Part shown: piece after piece, positions 46,901 to 55,862 of the stretch
Layout: every line of letters starts with the position of its first letter
How positions within the stretch are numbered: the first letter of the stretch is position 1
Assembly (NCBI GenBank): GCA_037389465.1
Contig: JAZARR010000172.1
Coordinates: forward strand, 620,001-684,000
Length of the DNA: 64,000 bases
From: Baylisascaris procyonis
Taxonomy: Eukaryota; Nematoda; Chromadorea; Rhabditida; Ascarididae
Reading direction: 5' to 3'
Made by a program: the position numbers and the translations under genes
The notes under the pieces: model-generated
The model's database searches: none
Told to the model about the DNA's origin: nothing
What the model saw: only the letters and a program-made list of their open reading frames with translations

Positions 46901-49900
46901 CAAAGTTCCTAAGCGAAGAAAAAAGTGGTGATGAAGAAATACGTGGTGCCCTTAGTCTGGGAAAGGAGCGACTAACAAAGTGGAAGAATGTTGAGGATAA
47001 ATCTAAAAAATAAATAACGATAGAAGCTCATCGTGCTCAACATCGATGGTTAACTAAACGAGCACGGTGAGTGACCACTTAACGAGCACGTCGTAAGTAT
47101 CAACATAATTCAAATACAAATTATTCCAAATATAACTAATTCACCTTTCTTTCTCTACGTCTCTCCTCGAGGCGTTCGCTGCGCTCGTGTTCCTTCTCCC
47201 GCTCTCGTTCACGATCTCTCTCTCGTTCTCGATCATGCGAGCTTCCCTACAATGTCAAGCTTCTTTGATAGCTCGTCAAACAAAGAAAAGATGAGGAAGA
47301 GATAAACGGAGGACGAGGTCTGTGTCATAACTCCCTCATTCCTCATCCAATAAGTATGGATGCCTTATTTTATAAGATTAGAAAGATAAAAGTGCCTACC
47401 ACAGACTTTTCTGCTCCAGGAGACCTTGTCTTCTCGTCCAGTTCGCCTTCTGAAACATATTATCAATTATGATGCAAGAAAGGAAAATTCATGAACAAAA
47501 ATAAGCACAAAAGAACATCTGCGGTAGTCGTCTTTATGAAGATTTTACCTTTTATAAATGCCCTCCTTTCCCTCAAGAGATCATACCTGTGGAAAAAGAA
47601 GTCAAGGTCAGATAATGGACAGAGACTTGTGGTTTTTTTTTTTCAACGCAATATCATAACGATAATTTTTCTACTTATCTGCATTGACAACATAATGTGT
47701 CAGACAAACGTGAGGGATGAAGCACAGCAGCGCCATTGGTACGATAAAAATTTTCACGTTGTTGAAAATGCGATCAAGTGAGAGGCAGCGAAAGATGGGG
47801 AAGGTATTCTAGAAATTGAACGTAAAGTCGAAAAACGAAAAATAAAAAGCCCCTGAATGCGCATGAAGCTTTTCGGTGACAATCGCCAAAAGATGGAAAA
47901 ACGTAGGGACGAATTGAGGAGACGTGATTCTCAAAGACGATCGCCGTGGACAGTCACGATGGTCATCTGGAATATGCCGTGGGGCGAAGCCCAAGGACGT
48001 TAACAATCAAAGTAGGGCTTATCATTAAATGTGATACCGCGCTGTGCGGATTAGCTGTTACGCTCGAATTCCGCACTTCTTTACTTGCAATTCACAAACA
48101 TCAGCCAATGAATCAGAAATATTCTCGTAGCAACCACTCAAAGAGTGGCACTAAATGCACGATAACCTGGTGTACCTTGACCTTCAATGGGCAAAAGTGA
48201 TGGAGCGTCGGTTTCGATGAGCGTCTGTATCTTCTGCCTGACCTGTTCGTCCTCAGCAGCATTCTCTTCATCGGCTGGCATCTCATCTGCTGCCAATACC
48301 TCCGCCGAGAGCCCTTTTTCAGAGCGTTTCTTTGCTACATACTCCTTCACCATCGCACGGGTTTTGTCATCAATCTGTAAAGACATTTAAGGAGATCAGC
48401 TTACAATAAACAATCGTTGGTCGTTTGATTTCTGTGGGGAAGCATCATGCCCCATAAAAATTCATCTAGAAAATTAGTCAAAATTAGAGTAAATTTGGAA
48501 ACCTGAACACAAGAATTTCATTATTGAGTGGTGGTCTTTGTTGGCATCAACCACTTATATTGACCATTTTCCCCACTTACATATGAAGAGAAACCGAGCT
48601 TGCTAATGAACAAAACAAACGACAAATCAAACTCTTATATGTGTGCCCGAAATGAAAATACGCTATAAAAAGAAAGTCCTCAAAACAACTCCCTATTTAG
48701 AATCTACAAAAGTATCCACATTTACTCCCCTCCCTTTCCCCCCCCCACACTCCAGTGGAGTAACTAATAGAAAATATCACGATTTGCAGTGAACGAATTG
48801 AAGTCATATGAGATTTCAGCCTCTAGAAACTAAAAACCCTTGCAAATTTTAAACACAATGGTCAAAAAACGGGATGGAATATAGACCTCACCTGAAACGC
48901 GGCATCATCGCTTTCTTCGAAATAAACAAATACTCATCGACGTTGGAGACAAATATTTTTAAATTGCTGTCAGATTAAGAAAGTAATAGAGCTCAATGCA
49001 TTGTGACACAACTTTCTATCACTTTTTGCATTGAACTGCAGCACGAAAACACATCTGTTTCATGGCATATTTCAACACCTAATTTACGATATACTCATCG
49101 CGAGTGCAATTGCCGCAAGTTGCAGTTTCATCGGACTTCATCCTCCAATTTTGTGTTTAAAAAAACCTAAGTTTCATGTTTCTCCCTCCATTTTCAGAGA
49201 AACTCAATATCCTTTTCAAGGGAAATCGCAGATTCGATATAAATGATCAGTCCCATTTCAAAATAACGTCAATATCAGCACAATCGTATTTTTTGATATC
49301 TTTTACCAATGAAAAACTGTGACGTACAAATCACTCAGAAAAAGTTCTCTAAACATTGAATCCAGGGGTGGCCAATGCGAGTGACCAAATACCAGTTTTT
49401 CTTAATCAGTATAATCCAAAAAATCTGGCTTGCTGTCAAAATGTTTAGCCTATACTTTGACAATAAAGCTTAGTCGGAAAGTTGCATTGTTTAGCGAGAT
49501 GGGGAAACAGTTTTCATATTAGGCTTGTTAAAAACTGTTATGCCGTAAAAGCTCGATTCAGCCGTGAATGGTTGAATTTCGTTTATGAAGTTCCATTTGC
49601 CCATTTTAATCAAGAAATAGGAATCGACCCTCATTAAAACAATGTTCAAGTCCAATGCAAACAAATTTAAAGATCTGCGGGAATGAAATGACGTTGCATC
49701 CGGTTTACAACCCACACATTGCATCATCGGAATACAATTAGTTTCATTCTAAAGCGAAACTGATAATAATAGAGTTGAAAATACAACCCTTGGTTTCTAG
49801 TCACTTCAAAAAAAAAAAAAAAAAACTGCAGCCAGTCTAGAACAACTGTTCTGACGAAGATTTATTTCAACTTACAAAGGGTGCAAAAATTCACGAACAT

Positions 49901-52900
49901 CTTCCTCATATATTTTGCATTAGCAGAAACGCATTGAAACGAAATGTTAAATCATAAAGAACACCTCTGAATCGATACTCGTGAGGGAACAAGCTCTCTA
50001 AGCTTCTGATTTATTATGTAAATCTCACAATTTTTTCCGCCCATTTGTCATATGCCGGAAAAAAATGTATTCTAGTCACGCCTTACGTTTTCCGGTTAAA
50101 AAATATTCTAGTCCACCCATTCGTTATAGGCAAAAAAAAAGTATCTGTCAGAAGGCACAAAGGTCTCACATACGTATATTCTGGTCACAACTGTAATTGC
50201 AAAAATAAAAAACGATCGAATATGTGTCGAAAAAAGAGAGCGAATATGTCTTAAACTTTGAAATGGAGCGCTAATACCACCAAAAATCGAGAAATTTCCA
50301 CAACTTTTGAAAATATTAACTGAACTAAACGAAAAATTATTGAATTATTAACATCAAATATCGCTTTGAAAATTTTCTCAAAATTCCAAGTTGAAGGTTT
50401 CAGATGATAAAACATAAATAACGAATCATCGCATATTTAAATTAAATGCAATATTTAATAATAATATAACACATGCAATATATGAGTCTAGTTAGTTGGG
50501 AAATATTTAATAACAAACCTTAACAACGAGTTTCTTCTCAGCAAGTTGATAATCATGTAAGATGCGCAATGCACGCATTGTGCCGAAGGGACTTTCGAAT
50601 TCGCAAAAACCGAATGCCTGGAATTTGCCATTCGATCCCTGAATTCGTTTCCATGTCGCTACAGCTCCGCATTCCTATAATCAACGCTATGCATTACTCA
50701 ACAAAAAATCGCAACAATCAAAAATGCAACGTTACGCATCAAAACCCTCCTGCAGCCAAATGCCTGGAATTTATATAATTCTTTGAAGTTTATTCAATAC
50801 TCGCAATTCCTGGCTCATCCCTTCATCCCCTCTGATATAGACAAAAAATCACGTTTGCAATGAACAACCCTCTACTTTTACTAACTCTAGCATGCATAGC
50901 TCTTAACCTACCAAATTAACCTAGCATAACATATAACATGAATTGTCTCATTTTTTGTTCAACCGATCAAAATACTCTTAATTCCGATTTGAATGACACT
51001 GAAACTCGAGCATGAGGTTTCGAGATCCGTATGTTAAATTTCGGTTTGTATTTGATTAAACCTATATCTAATGACATCGAATTGTTAGAAATTGTCACAT
51101 AACGCCGTCTCGGTGATTAAACTCATTTAGGTGGGAAAACTCGAAAACGATTTCTTTTTGTAAGTCGAACCGTTTCTCCTTGAAGTGTCAATTCAACAAA
51201 CACTTCAAACAACTCAATTGTTTCAGCGTTTCTTCGAACCCATTACATCGGCATCATCATCCTCACATCGCCCTATTCAAACTGTGATCGATGCAAGCTG
51301 CCAAAAATATAAATGATTTTATGATGGTTCAGAAACGCAAACCTACATGCGAAAACATATTTCCTCGCTACGCCTCCGCAACGGGTGCACTTGGATGTGT
51401 TGCATTAATGTTGAAACAAGCAATCCCACCCACACCGATATGCACGTATCGTATCACTGTTATGCGCAGGTTGCCGTCACAATCTCTCTGCACAGACCAC
51501 CCTCTCGAAACTTATTGCATCGGTATCTAGTGTATGCTCCTCTACACAATCGCTTTTTCGTAATTTCACACTCAATGATTTTTCGATGGCTTTCGCTGCG
51601 TTGCTTTCCATTGTCAAAGTGCGTGGTGCTTTCTGCTGTTAGCCAAATGCACCCCCGAATGAGCGACAAGTGCTTTTCATTGTTGGCGAACTGCATGCAT
51701 TAGTGAGCGCCTATTGTACCGATATGGACCACAACTTTTTGCCAGGACATGCTGCTAATCCACCATCATTACGAACATCATACACTAACGAACTCAAAAG
51801 CTAACAAATACTTTAAAAGCATCTCCCACACCCCACAAATTCATTACTTTTAAGCTTTTATGAATATATAAATAAATTAGATCTTTTCATACTTCATCAT
51901 CAATTTTTAGTGCTCTACTAAGTGACGAAACGTTTTCCCACTGCCAAAGAAAGACGAATAGGAAGGCAGTTTCTAATTAAGAAAACTCAATCACCTCCCT
52001 AACGGTCAAGCCCAAAATATCTCGCAGCCAATCCAAAGCATTGCCTTTGATGAATGCAACCCGGCACGCTGCAATGCCATCACTTTCTTTGTCATCGCAA
52101 AATAACACTCCATACGTCACAGATATCGTGCTTCCGTCCTTTCATTAAAAAACCGCGTTGTTTTTTATAGTCTTGTGCGAATTTGTAACTACAAGTCTAT
52201 ATAAGCAGGGATGTGTGTCTATTCAGCCAGTAGTCTCAGCTTGGGAACTGCTTAATTCAAAACTGTGCATTAGGATAGATGCGACCGAGACGAAAGAGTT
52301 GCCGATGGCGACTTTCGGGCTGGACCAAAAATTTTGAAAAATGTGTCAACTCGAAAATCCCTAAAAATTCACGTGCCTATCACAACCAGCCAGGTTGCAC
52401 TTTACAACCATATAGATGAATATAAAATACATCATTTGGTAAGCTTCAATATATGTTAGCGACATATGGAATTTGTTAGCCTGCTATTAGATAAACGGGA
52501 TTACGAAAGCGTATATTGCGCAACGCTTATAACATTTGTTTTCCAGAGAACAAATCGATGACGACTGCTTCACTTACCACTCCCCTCCTCCTTTCGATGA
52601 GAGCAAAATTTTCGAGCGTTACAAGTCAAAATTAGATGGAAAATAGGAACAAACAGGCTAATACAGAGAAATCTACCATGCGATTTAAACGGTATGAAAT
52701 TATTTTTTAAGATTGACTCACCTGTGTCGTCCTCAACTCTTCGAAAAACAAATACTGTAACGTACCACTACCTATTTATAGCATGGATACGATATAAAAC
52801 CCTTTACCTGCAGCAATACTGCGGCCAACTCCATCCCAATACAAAAATGAATAAGTTTCTAGCAAGTTTTTCAAGCAACATTCTGAAAGAGAAATAAACC

Positions 52901-53514
52901 TAAACAAACAATCATATTGCTTTTGATTTCTTAAAATTTTTTCACGAATAAAATTACATAAAAACACACCGCTCATAATTACAGTTACATAAATTAGCAT
53001 TGCTCAATTTCACAACGAAAATATTTCAGCATTGAAGAAAAAATGATACTTACGCTTAGTATTGAACGAATTAATTCGTTGCCACATTTTTCGGTGATAT
53101 TGCCAACAAATACCGTCGTGACGGGTGGCTTCTCCGGTGGCTGAAATCGTGTATTATAACGCAATCAACAACAATGCCAAACAACCTTCAAGACCACGAG
53201 AAACCAGCTTGTGTTTCTTTTCTGCTTACCATTACCTTTCACGGCTCACCTCTAAACATATAAATATCCAACATTCATCCTGTTAACATAATCCATTGTT
53301 TGCTTCCCTCTCCAACCTTCCCCTCGTAAGCCGTAAATCAAGAGTCATTCACCTGCTTTCAGAAAGTTACAAAGCAAAAAAGCCTATTCCGACTGGCAAA
53401 TTCTGCTTTTGTACATGAAAATAGCTCAACCTTACAAGAAAGAGTATAACTTCAATAAATAACCAAATAAAGTATGTATGCACTAATTAAAAAAGTACTT
53501 GCAGACGTAGATAC

Positions 53515-53581
<67 letters not shown>

Positions 53582-55862
53582 TGCGCATGTATGCATATAC
53601 TGCACGCACGCATAGCACGCACAGATAAGCGCCGAAGAACTTGCCTTCGGTTGTGGTGCAGCTGGTGCCGCCATTCGTTGCGAATTGACCGCTGCGGCCG
53701 CCATCAAAGGATTTGGCATGAAATATGGGTTCGGAAACGACACTGCAAAACACATTTCCATCAACGTACTAATTTAGCATTTATTTAATTTTACTAAAAA
53801 GGAATCCATATTAAACATGCTGCAGACGGAATTACTGAAATGCTGTACAAAAGTGAAAAAACTTACCTGTTAGAAAAGCACTATAAACTATGCTGAGCTT
53901 CAAGATTCGTTTCAGATATCTCTATCATATTATACTAAACTCAATTATACAAACCACGGTACGAATGAAATTAGGTGGACCTAAAATTTTCGATCGTTTG
54001 CTAATTTTCACAGAATGTCTCTTACTAACAAAATTATAAATAATAAAAATGTGTTTGGACTTACATTCCACACCGAAGTTTTCAAAAATACATCTCACAA
54101 AGCCAGTGCATCCTAAGTACTGCTGTCTTTAAGGAGAGAACGAGAAGAAGGAAGGAAACGGATGAGGATGATAGGATGATGGGTAGCGGGTGGGATGGAA
54201 AAGGCTGGAGGAACGGGAACGATGGAACGATGGGAAAGAGGGCGAAAAACAAATATGATTGTTGATGAAAGTCCTCAGTAGTTCAAATAATTATCACTGT
54301 TGCTCTATTCTAAACTAGTTCAGGTAAATATATAGCTAAATATTTCACAGTTAAAATCTTTCTACTAAAACATTTGCCACTTCCATTTTTTGTGGAAACC
54401 GGATCGTAACCTCACTGCCTCCAAAATCTTTTCTTCATCTTTCTTTCTCCCTCTTTTCTCCCGGCATTTGTTTTCAAAGGCGCTACCACTTCAGCTCAGT
54501 AGAGTAGGAGCGTGAATAGATCACATCCTATTTTTAAGCTGAAGCAGTAGCGCCCTTGAAAACATCCCTTCCCTTCCTTTTGCCTCCTCCAACCCAAAGT
54601 CATTTAAAAGTTTTAAAGTTTTTTTTTTACGCCAACAGACTAAGCATTTGCGATAAAATTCACGGAAATGACTGAATGCACCCCCGTCATCCTCTTCCCC
54701 ACGAACACTCGTTGGTTGTCTCAAAATCTCTACGGGTATCAGCCGTTATTACAAAGAGTCAGTGCAGCGATAGTGTCGCACATCCATAATAAACAAATTT
54801 TACGAGTGCCGCAATGCCCCTTTTAGTGCCTATTGCATTTCGATATTCGACTTACTCGCCACACAAATGCCCCAATGGGAATGAGGCAGTGAAGCGTATG
54901 AAGGAAGCATCCATCATCTAGCAAACAATTCACTACACGCTTCCGCACTCATAATGCTATAGACTTTCGCCGCATTCACTCATCAAAGCTTCGCCTTCAA
55001 CTACAACCGCTTTCTTCGCTCATATGTTTTAGAATTACCACCAGACTCACACTCTCGACACAACCTTCCAAAAACTTTCTTTGGCTGCTTTGGTGGCCAA
55101 GAGAAACTGATTCTCGAACTTATCTGTCAATTAAGCGGTCAAGTTCAACCTTTTAGATCAATTTTCATCCCTACTCAATTGAAATTATTTATACAAATAG
55201 AAAAAAGAAAAATATCTCAACAAACCATAAATAAGCTAGGTTCAACAACGCGCAAAGCATGACAGGATGTTACCAGCAATGATGCAACTCTGCAACAAAA
55301 AATATCGAATATGCGCATTTTTCTTGATGCCTGCGCATAGCATTTGCCAATGATTCTTGATTACATATCTCTCATCGAAAGCAGCTTCGTCGAATCAAAA
55401 AAATAAAAAATAAATAATTGTGATGTATGTAATAATGTTTTCAAAGAATGCATCTGCTGCAGATGCGAGTAAACTGCACAGACTGCGCACACAGACATCA
55501 AAAATTTATAATAATACTTCAACGTTTCATAATCATTGAACTTCTATTGTGAACTCACCTTCATTTCTTCAAAAATAATAAAAAAAAAAAAAAAAAACTA
55601 TTCTGATGAGTCATATATGACAGATAAACGAGACAAATCAATCGACATAAATAAGTACTAAAAAAAAATTCGAAAAATTATACAATAATAGCAGAAAGAT
55701 GGAGTTGGCAATATCGATACTTTTAAATCAAAAAACAAAAGACAATAAGGAAAAAGATCTAAAAGCATCATTAGATATAAATAAAAATAACTTGCCAGGC
55801 ATGACCATAGCGCTGAGTTTTGCAGCTGCATCTAGCGTATAAAGTAGATCCAAATAGTCCAT
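31825..55862 (-). CDS. rbm-25: RNA-binding protein 25 (RBM25), splicing regulator (17 exons)
   Basis: This gene encodes RBM25, a nuclear protein that binds RNA and the spliceosome and, in mammals, promotes use of selected 5' splice sites through the U1 snRNP. The exons are 55796-55862, 53645-53742, 53054-53140, 50519-50674, 48176-48374, 47400-47449, 47145-47246, 40198-40316, 39157-39282, 38342-38399, 37508-37701, 36801-36972, 36179-36428, 35714-35955, 33929-34069, 33135-33263 and 31825-31920. They total 2286 nt, giving 761 residues; human RBM25 has 843. Domains in order: a Pro/Ala/Met-rich N-terminus; RRM at about 62-140 (RNP2 VFVGNI at 65-70, RNP1 FQAFGFCEF at 102-110); an Arg/Glu/Ser-rich and coiled region at about 219-480; an acidic Ser/Asp/Glu tract; and a PWI domain at about 655-761. 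The PWI motif reads PWV here. All junctions are in phase. The first exon and the two GC donors are the least certain parts. Confidence 0.92.
33135..33263 (-). CDS. rbm-25: rbm-25 exon 16 (PWI core)
   Basis: This exon encodes VKPWVSKKITDYIGEEEASL, then VDFVCEKV and ILSDIAM. It carries the PWI signature as PWV (human RPWINKKIIEYIGEEEATLVDFVCSKV). Acceptor TTTAG, donor GTGAGT, both in phase 0. Confidence 0.95.
33929..34069 (-). CDS. rbm-25: rbm-25 exon 15 (start of PWI domain)
   Basis: This exon encodes DRIQAMTPEERKQMIKDLIE, then RIPTAKDELFAFPIHWNYVD. The motif IPTAKxELFAxPxxW is diagnostic of RBM25. Acceptor CTTTTAG, donor GTAGGT, both in phase 0. Confidence 0.95.
35714..35955 (-). CDS. rbm-25: rbm-25 exon 14 (Ser-rich linker)
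   Basis: This exon encodes a Ser/Ala/Gly-rich linker followed by LNGIFGFEDNDEDTAYRKGK and KLKPFEITEE. The last part corresponds to VFNKFEDEDSDDVPRKRKLVPL of the human protein. Acceptor TTGCAG in phase 1, donor GTAACG in phase 0. Confidence 0.88.
36179..36428 (-). CDS. rbm-25: rbm-25 exon 13 (acidic tract)
   Basis: This exon starts WMEDDFAGIQEDALMRKLRA and continues into a run of Glu, then alternating Ser and Asp, as in the acidic region of RBM25. The acceptor is GTGCTAG and the donor GTTCGT in phase 1. Low-complexity coding such as this evolves quickly, so the boundaries rest on phase and splice sites. Confidence 0.85.
36801..36972 (-). CDS. rbm-25: rbm-25 exon 12 (charged helix)
   Basis: This exon encodes SSSLFQRRRDFEREREADAK, then DRQREQQEIEELKKQILAEN, a charged helix matching GSALQKRLRDREKEMEADER of human RBM25. 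Two TTGCAG acceptors lie 30 bases apart and are both in frame (exon start 36972 or 37002). The shorter form fits the family better. The donor is GTAGAC. Confidence 0.87.
37508..37701 (-). CDS. rbm-25: rbm-25 exon 11 (coiled region)
   Basis: This exon encodes IREKEAAYAERLRKWEAREK, and later KEAKKLKHFLEDYDDERNDP ending KYYK. Both blocks are strongly conserved with human RBM25 (EKEAAYQERLKNWE, KRLKEFLEDYDDDRDDPKYY). Acceptor TTTTAAG, donor GTTTGT in phase 2. Confidence 0.93.
38342..38399 (-). CDS. rbm-25: rbm-25 exon 10
   Basis: This is a short exon encoding DRESEDSDEQRERRALRKQ after a split Arg codon. It corresponds to the EDEEDAYERRKLERKL part of the family. Acceptor ATTTCAG, donor GTTCCG in phase 0. 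Confidence 0.85.
39157..39282 (-). CDS. rbm-25: rbm-25 exon 9 (Ser-rich)
   Basis: This exon encodes SRHHSSSSASSGSTSSSFSE and ends RKAFRSHSPSR, a Ser-rich, RS-like segment. It is the only frame that joins exon 8 (phase 2) to exon 10 (split Arg). An in-frame TGA just upstream limits the start to the TTTGAAG acceptor; the donor is GTCACT. Both sites are weak, so this exon is less certain than its neighbours. Confidence 0.65.
39335..39434. repeat. Degenerate tandem pair of about 43 nt in a rbm-25 intron
   Basis: Two units, about 39335-39377 and 39394-39434, share a pattern of GTC-CTG, AATGTAAC or AGTGTAAC, then AGCTCGTCTGTG or AGCTCATCTGTG. They are imperfect copies 59 bases apart, in the intron between exons 8 and 9. 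Confidence 0.6.
40198..40316 (-). CDS. rbm-25: rbm-25 exon 8 (Arg/Ser-rich)
   Basis: This exon encodes EEERRASRHRHRSRSRSGSR and RLRKRSRSDSERSIAK, a classic RS-type stretch. Acceptor GATTCAG in phase 0, donor GTGTGT in phase 2. Confidence 0.85.
40317..47144. other. Large 6.8-kb intron 7 of rbm-25
   Basis: This intron separates the Arg/Glu exon 7 from the Arg/Ser exon 8, and the flanking phases agree. I found no further rbm-25 exon in it. It holds a perfect 17-nt tandem duplication (45907-45940), a GATT run near 43938, and ORFs without recognisable domains: plus 42927-43274 (starts with GTG) and minus 45609-46073 (154 codons, no ATG at the start). The part near 46.3-46.8 kb is less AT-rich and could be a decayed insertion. 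Confidence 0.5.
47145..47246 (-). CDS. rbm-25: rbm-25 exon 7 (Arg/Glu repeat)
   Basis: This exon encodes GSSHDRERERDRERERE, then KEHERSERLEERRRERK, the ER/RD repeat that is the hallmark of RBM25. It is much shorter than in human. Acceptor ATTGTAG, donor GTGAAT, both in phase 0. Confidence 0.88.
47400..47449 (-). CDS. rbm-25: rbm-25 exon 6
   Basis: This is a 50-nt exon encoding GELDEKTRSPGAEKSV. Acceptor GTTTCAG, donor GTAGGC. Phases agree with exons 5 and 7. There is no strong family similarity, as expected for the variable linker. Confidence 0.72.
48176..48374 (-). CDS. rbm-25: rbm-25 exon 5 (after the RRM)
   Basis: This exon encodes IDDKTRAMVKEYVAKKRSEK, then a Glu/Asp/Ala-rich segment. 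The start aligns with KVDAKTKAQLDEWKAKKK of human RBM25, directly after the RRM. The acceptor is TTTACAG. Two donors six bases apart, GTACAC (low end 48176) and GTCAAG (low end 48182), are both in phase 1 and differ by two residues (Gly-Gln). Confidence 0.85.
50519..50674 (-). CDS. rbm-25: rbm-25 exon 4 (second half of RRM)
   Basis: This exon encodes ECGAVATWKRIQGSNGKFQA, then FGFCEFESPFGTMRALRILH and EKKLVVK. RNP1 is FQAFGFCEF. The match to human (CGLVLSWKRVQGASGKLQAFGFCEY) is very close. Acceptor ATTATAG, donor GTTTGT, both in phase 0. Confidence 0.95.
53054..53140 (-). CDS. rbm-25: rbm-25 exon 3 (first half of RRM)
   Basis: This exon encodes PPEKPPVTTVFVGNITEKCG and NELIRSILS, with RNP2 as VFVGNI (human TTTVFVGNISEKASDMLIRQLL). 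Acceptor ATTTCAG, donor GTAAGT, both in phase 0. Confidence 0.95.
53518..53576. repeat. (AT)n microsatellite in rbm-25 intron 2
   Basis: This is an AT dinucleotide run of about 29 units located roughly 70 bases below exon 2. It is followed by a short CA/GC-rich stretch. Confidence 0.97.
53645..53742 (-). CDS. rbm-25: rbm-25 exon 2 (N-terminal Pro/Ala/Met region)
   Basis: This exon encodes SFPNPYFMPNPLMAAAAVNS and then QRMAAPAAPQPK, similar in style to the SFPPHLNRPPMGIPAL start of human RBM25. The acceptor is TTTTGCAG in phase 1. The donor reads AAG followed by GCAAGT, the known GC-AG consensus; no GT donor keeps the frame. Confidence 0.8.
55796..55862 (-). CDS. rbm-25: rbm-25 exon 1 (probable start)
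   Basis: From the ATG this exon reads MDYLDLLYTLDAAAKLSAMV, then MP and a split codon. It is open, ends in the phase-1 position needed by exon 2, and gives MPVSFPNPY across the junction. Its donor would be GCAAGT, a second GC-AG site in the same gene, which lowers certainty. The alternative is a different upstream exon that provides one base before TGTCGTTT. Confidence 0.5.

Noticed and set aside
53517..53753. Alternative minus-strand frame over rbm-25 exon 2 (VVSEPIFHAKSF)
   Set aside because: It does not join the RRM exon in phase. The frame giving SFPNPYF and APAAPQPK does, and it matches the family's N-terminal style.
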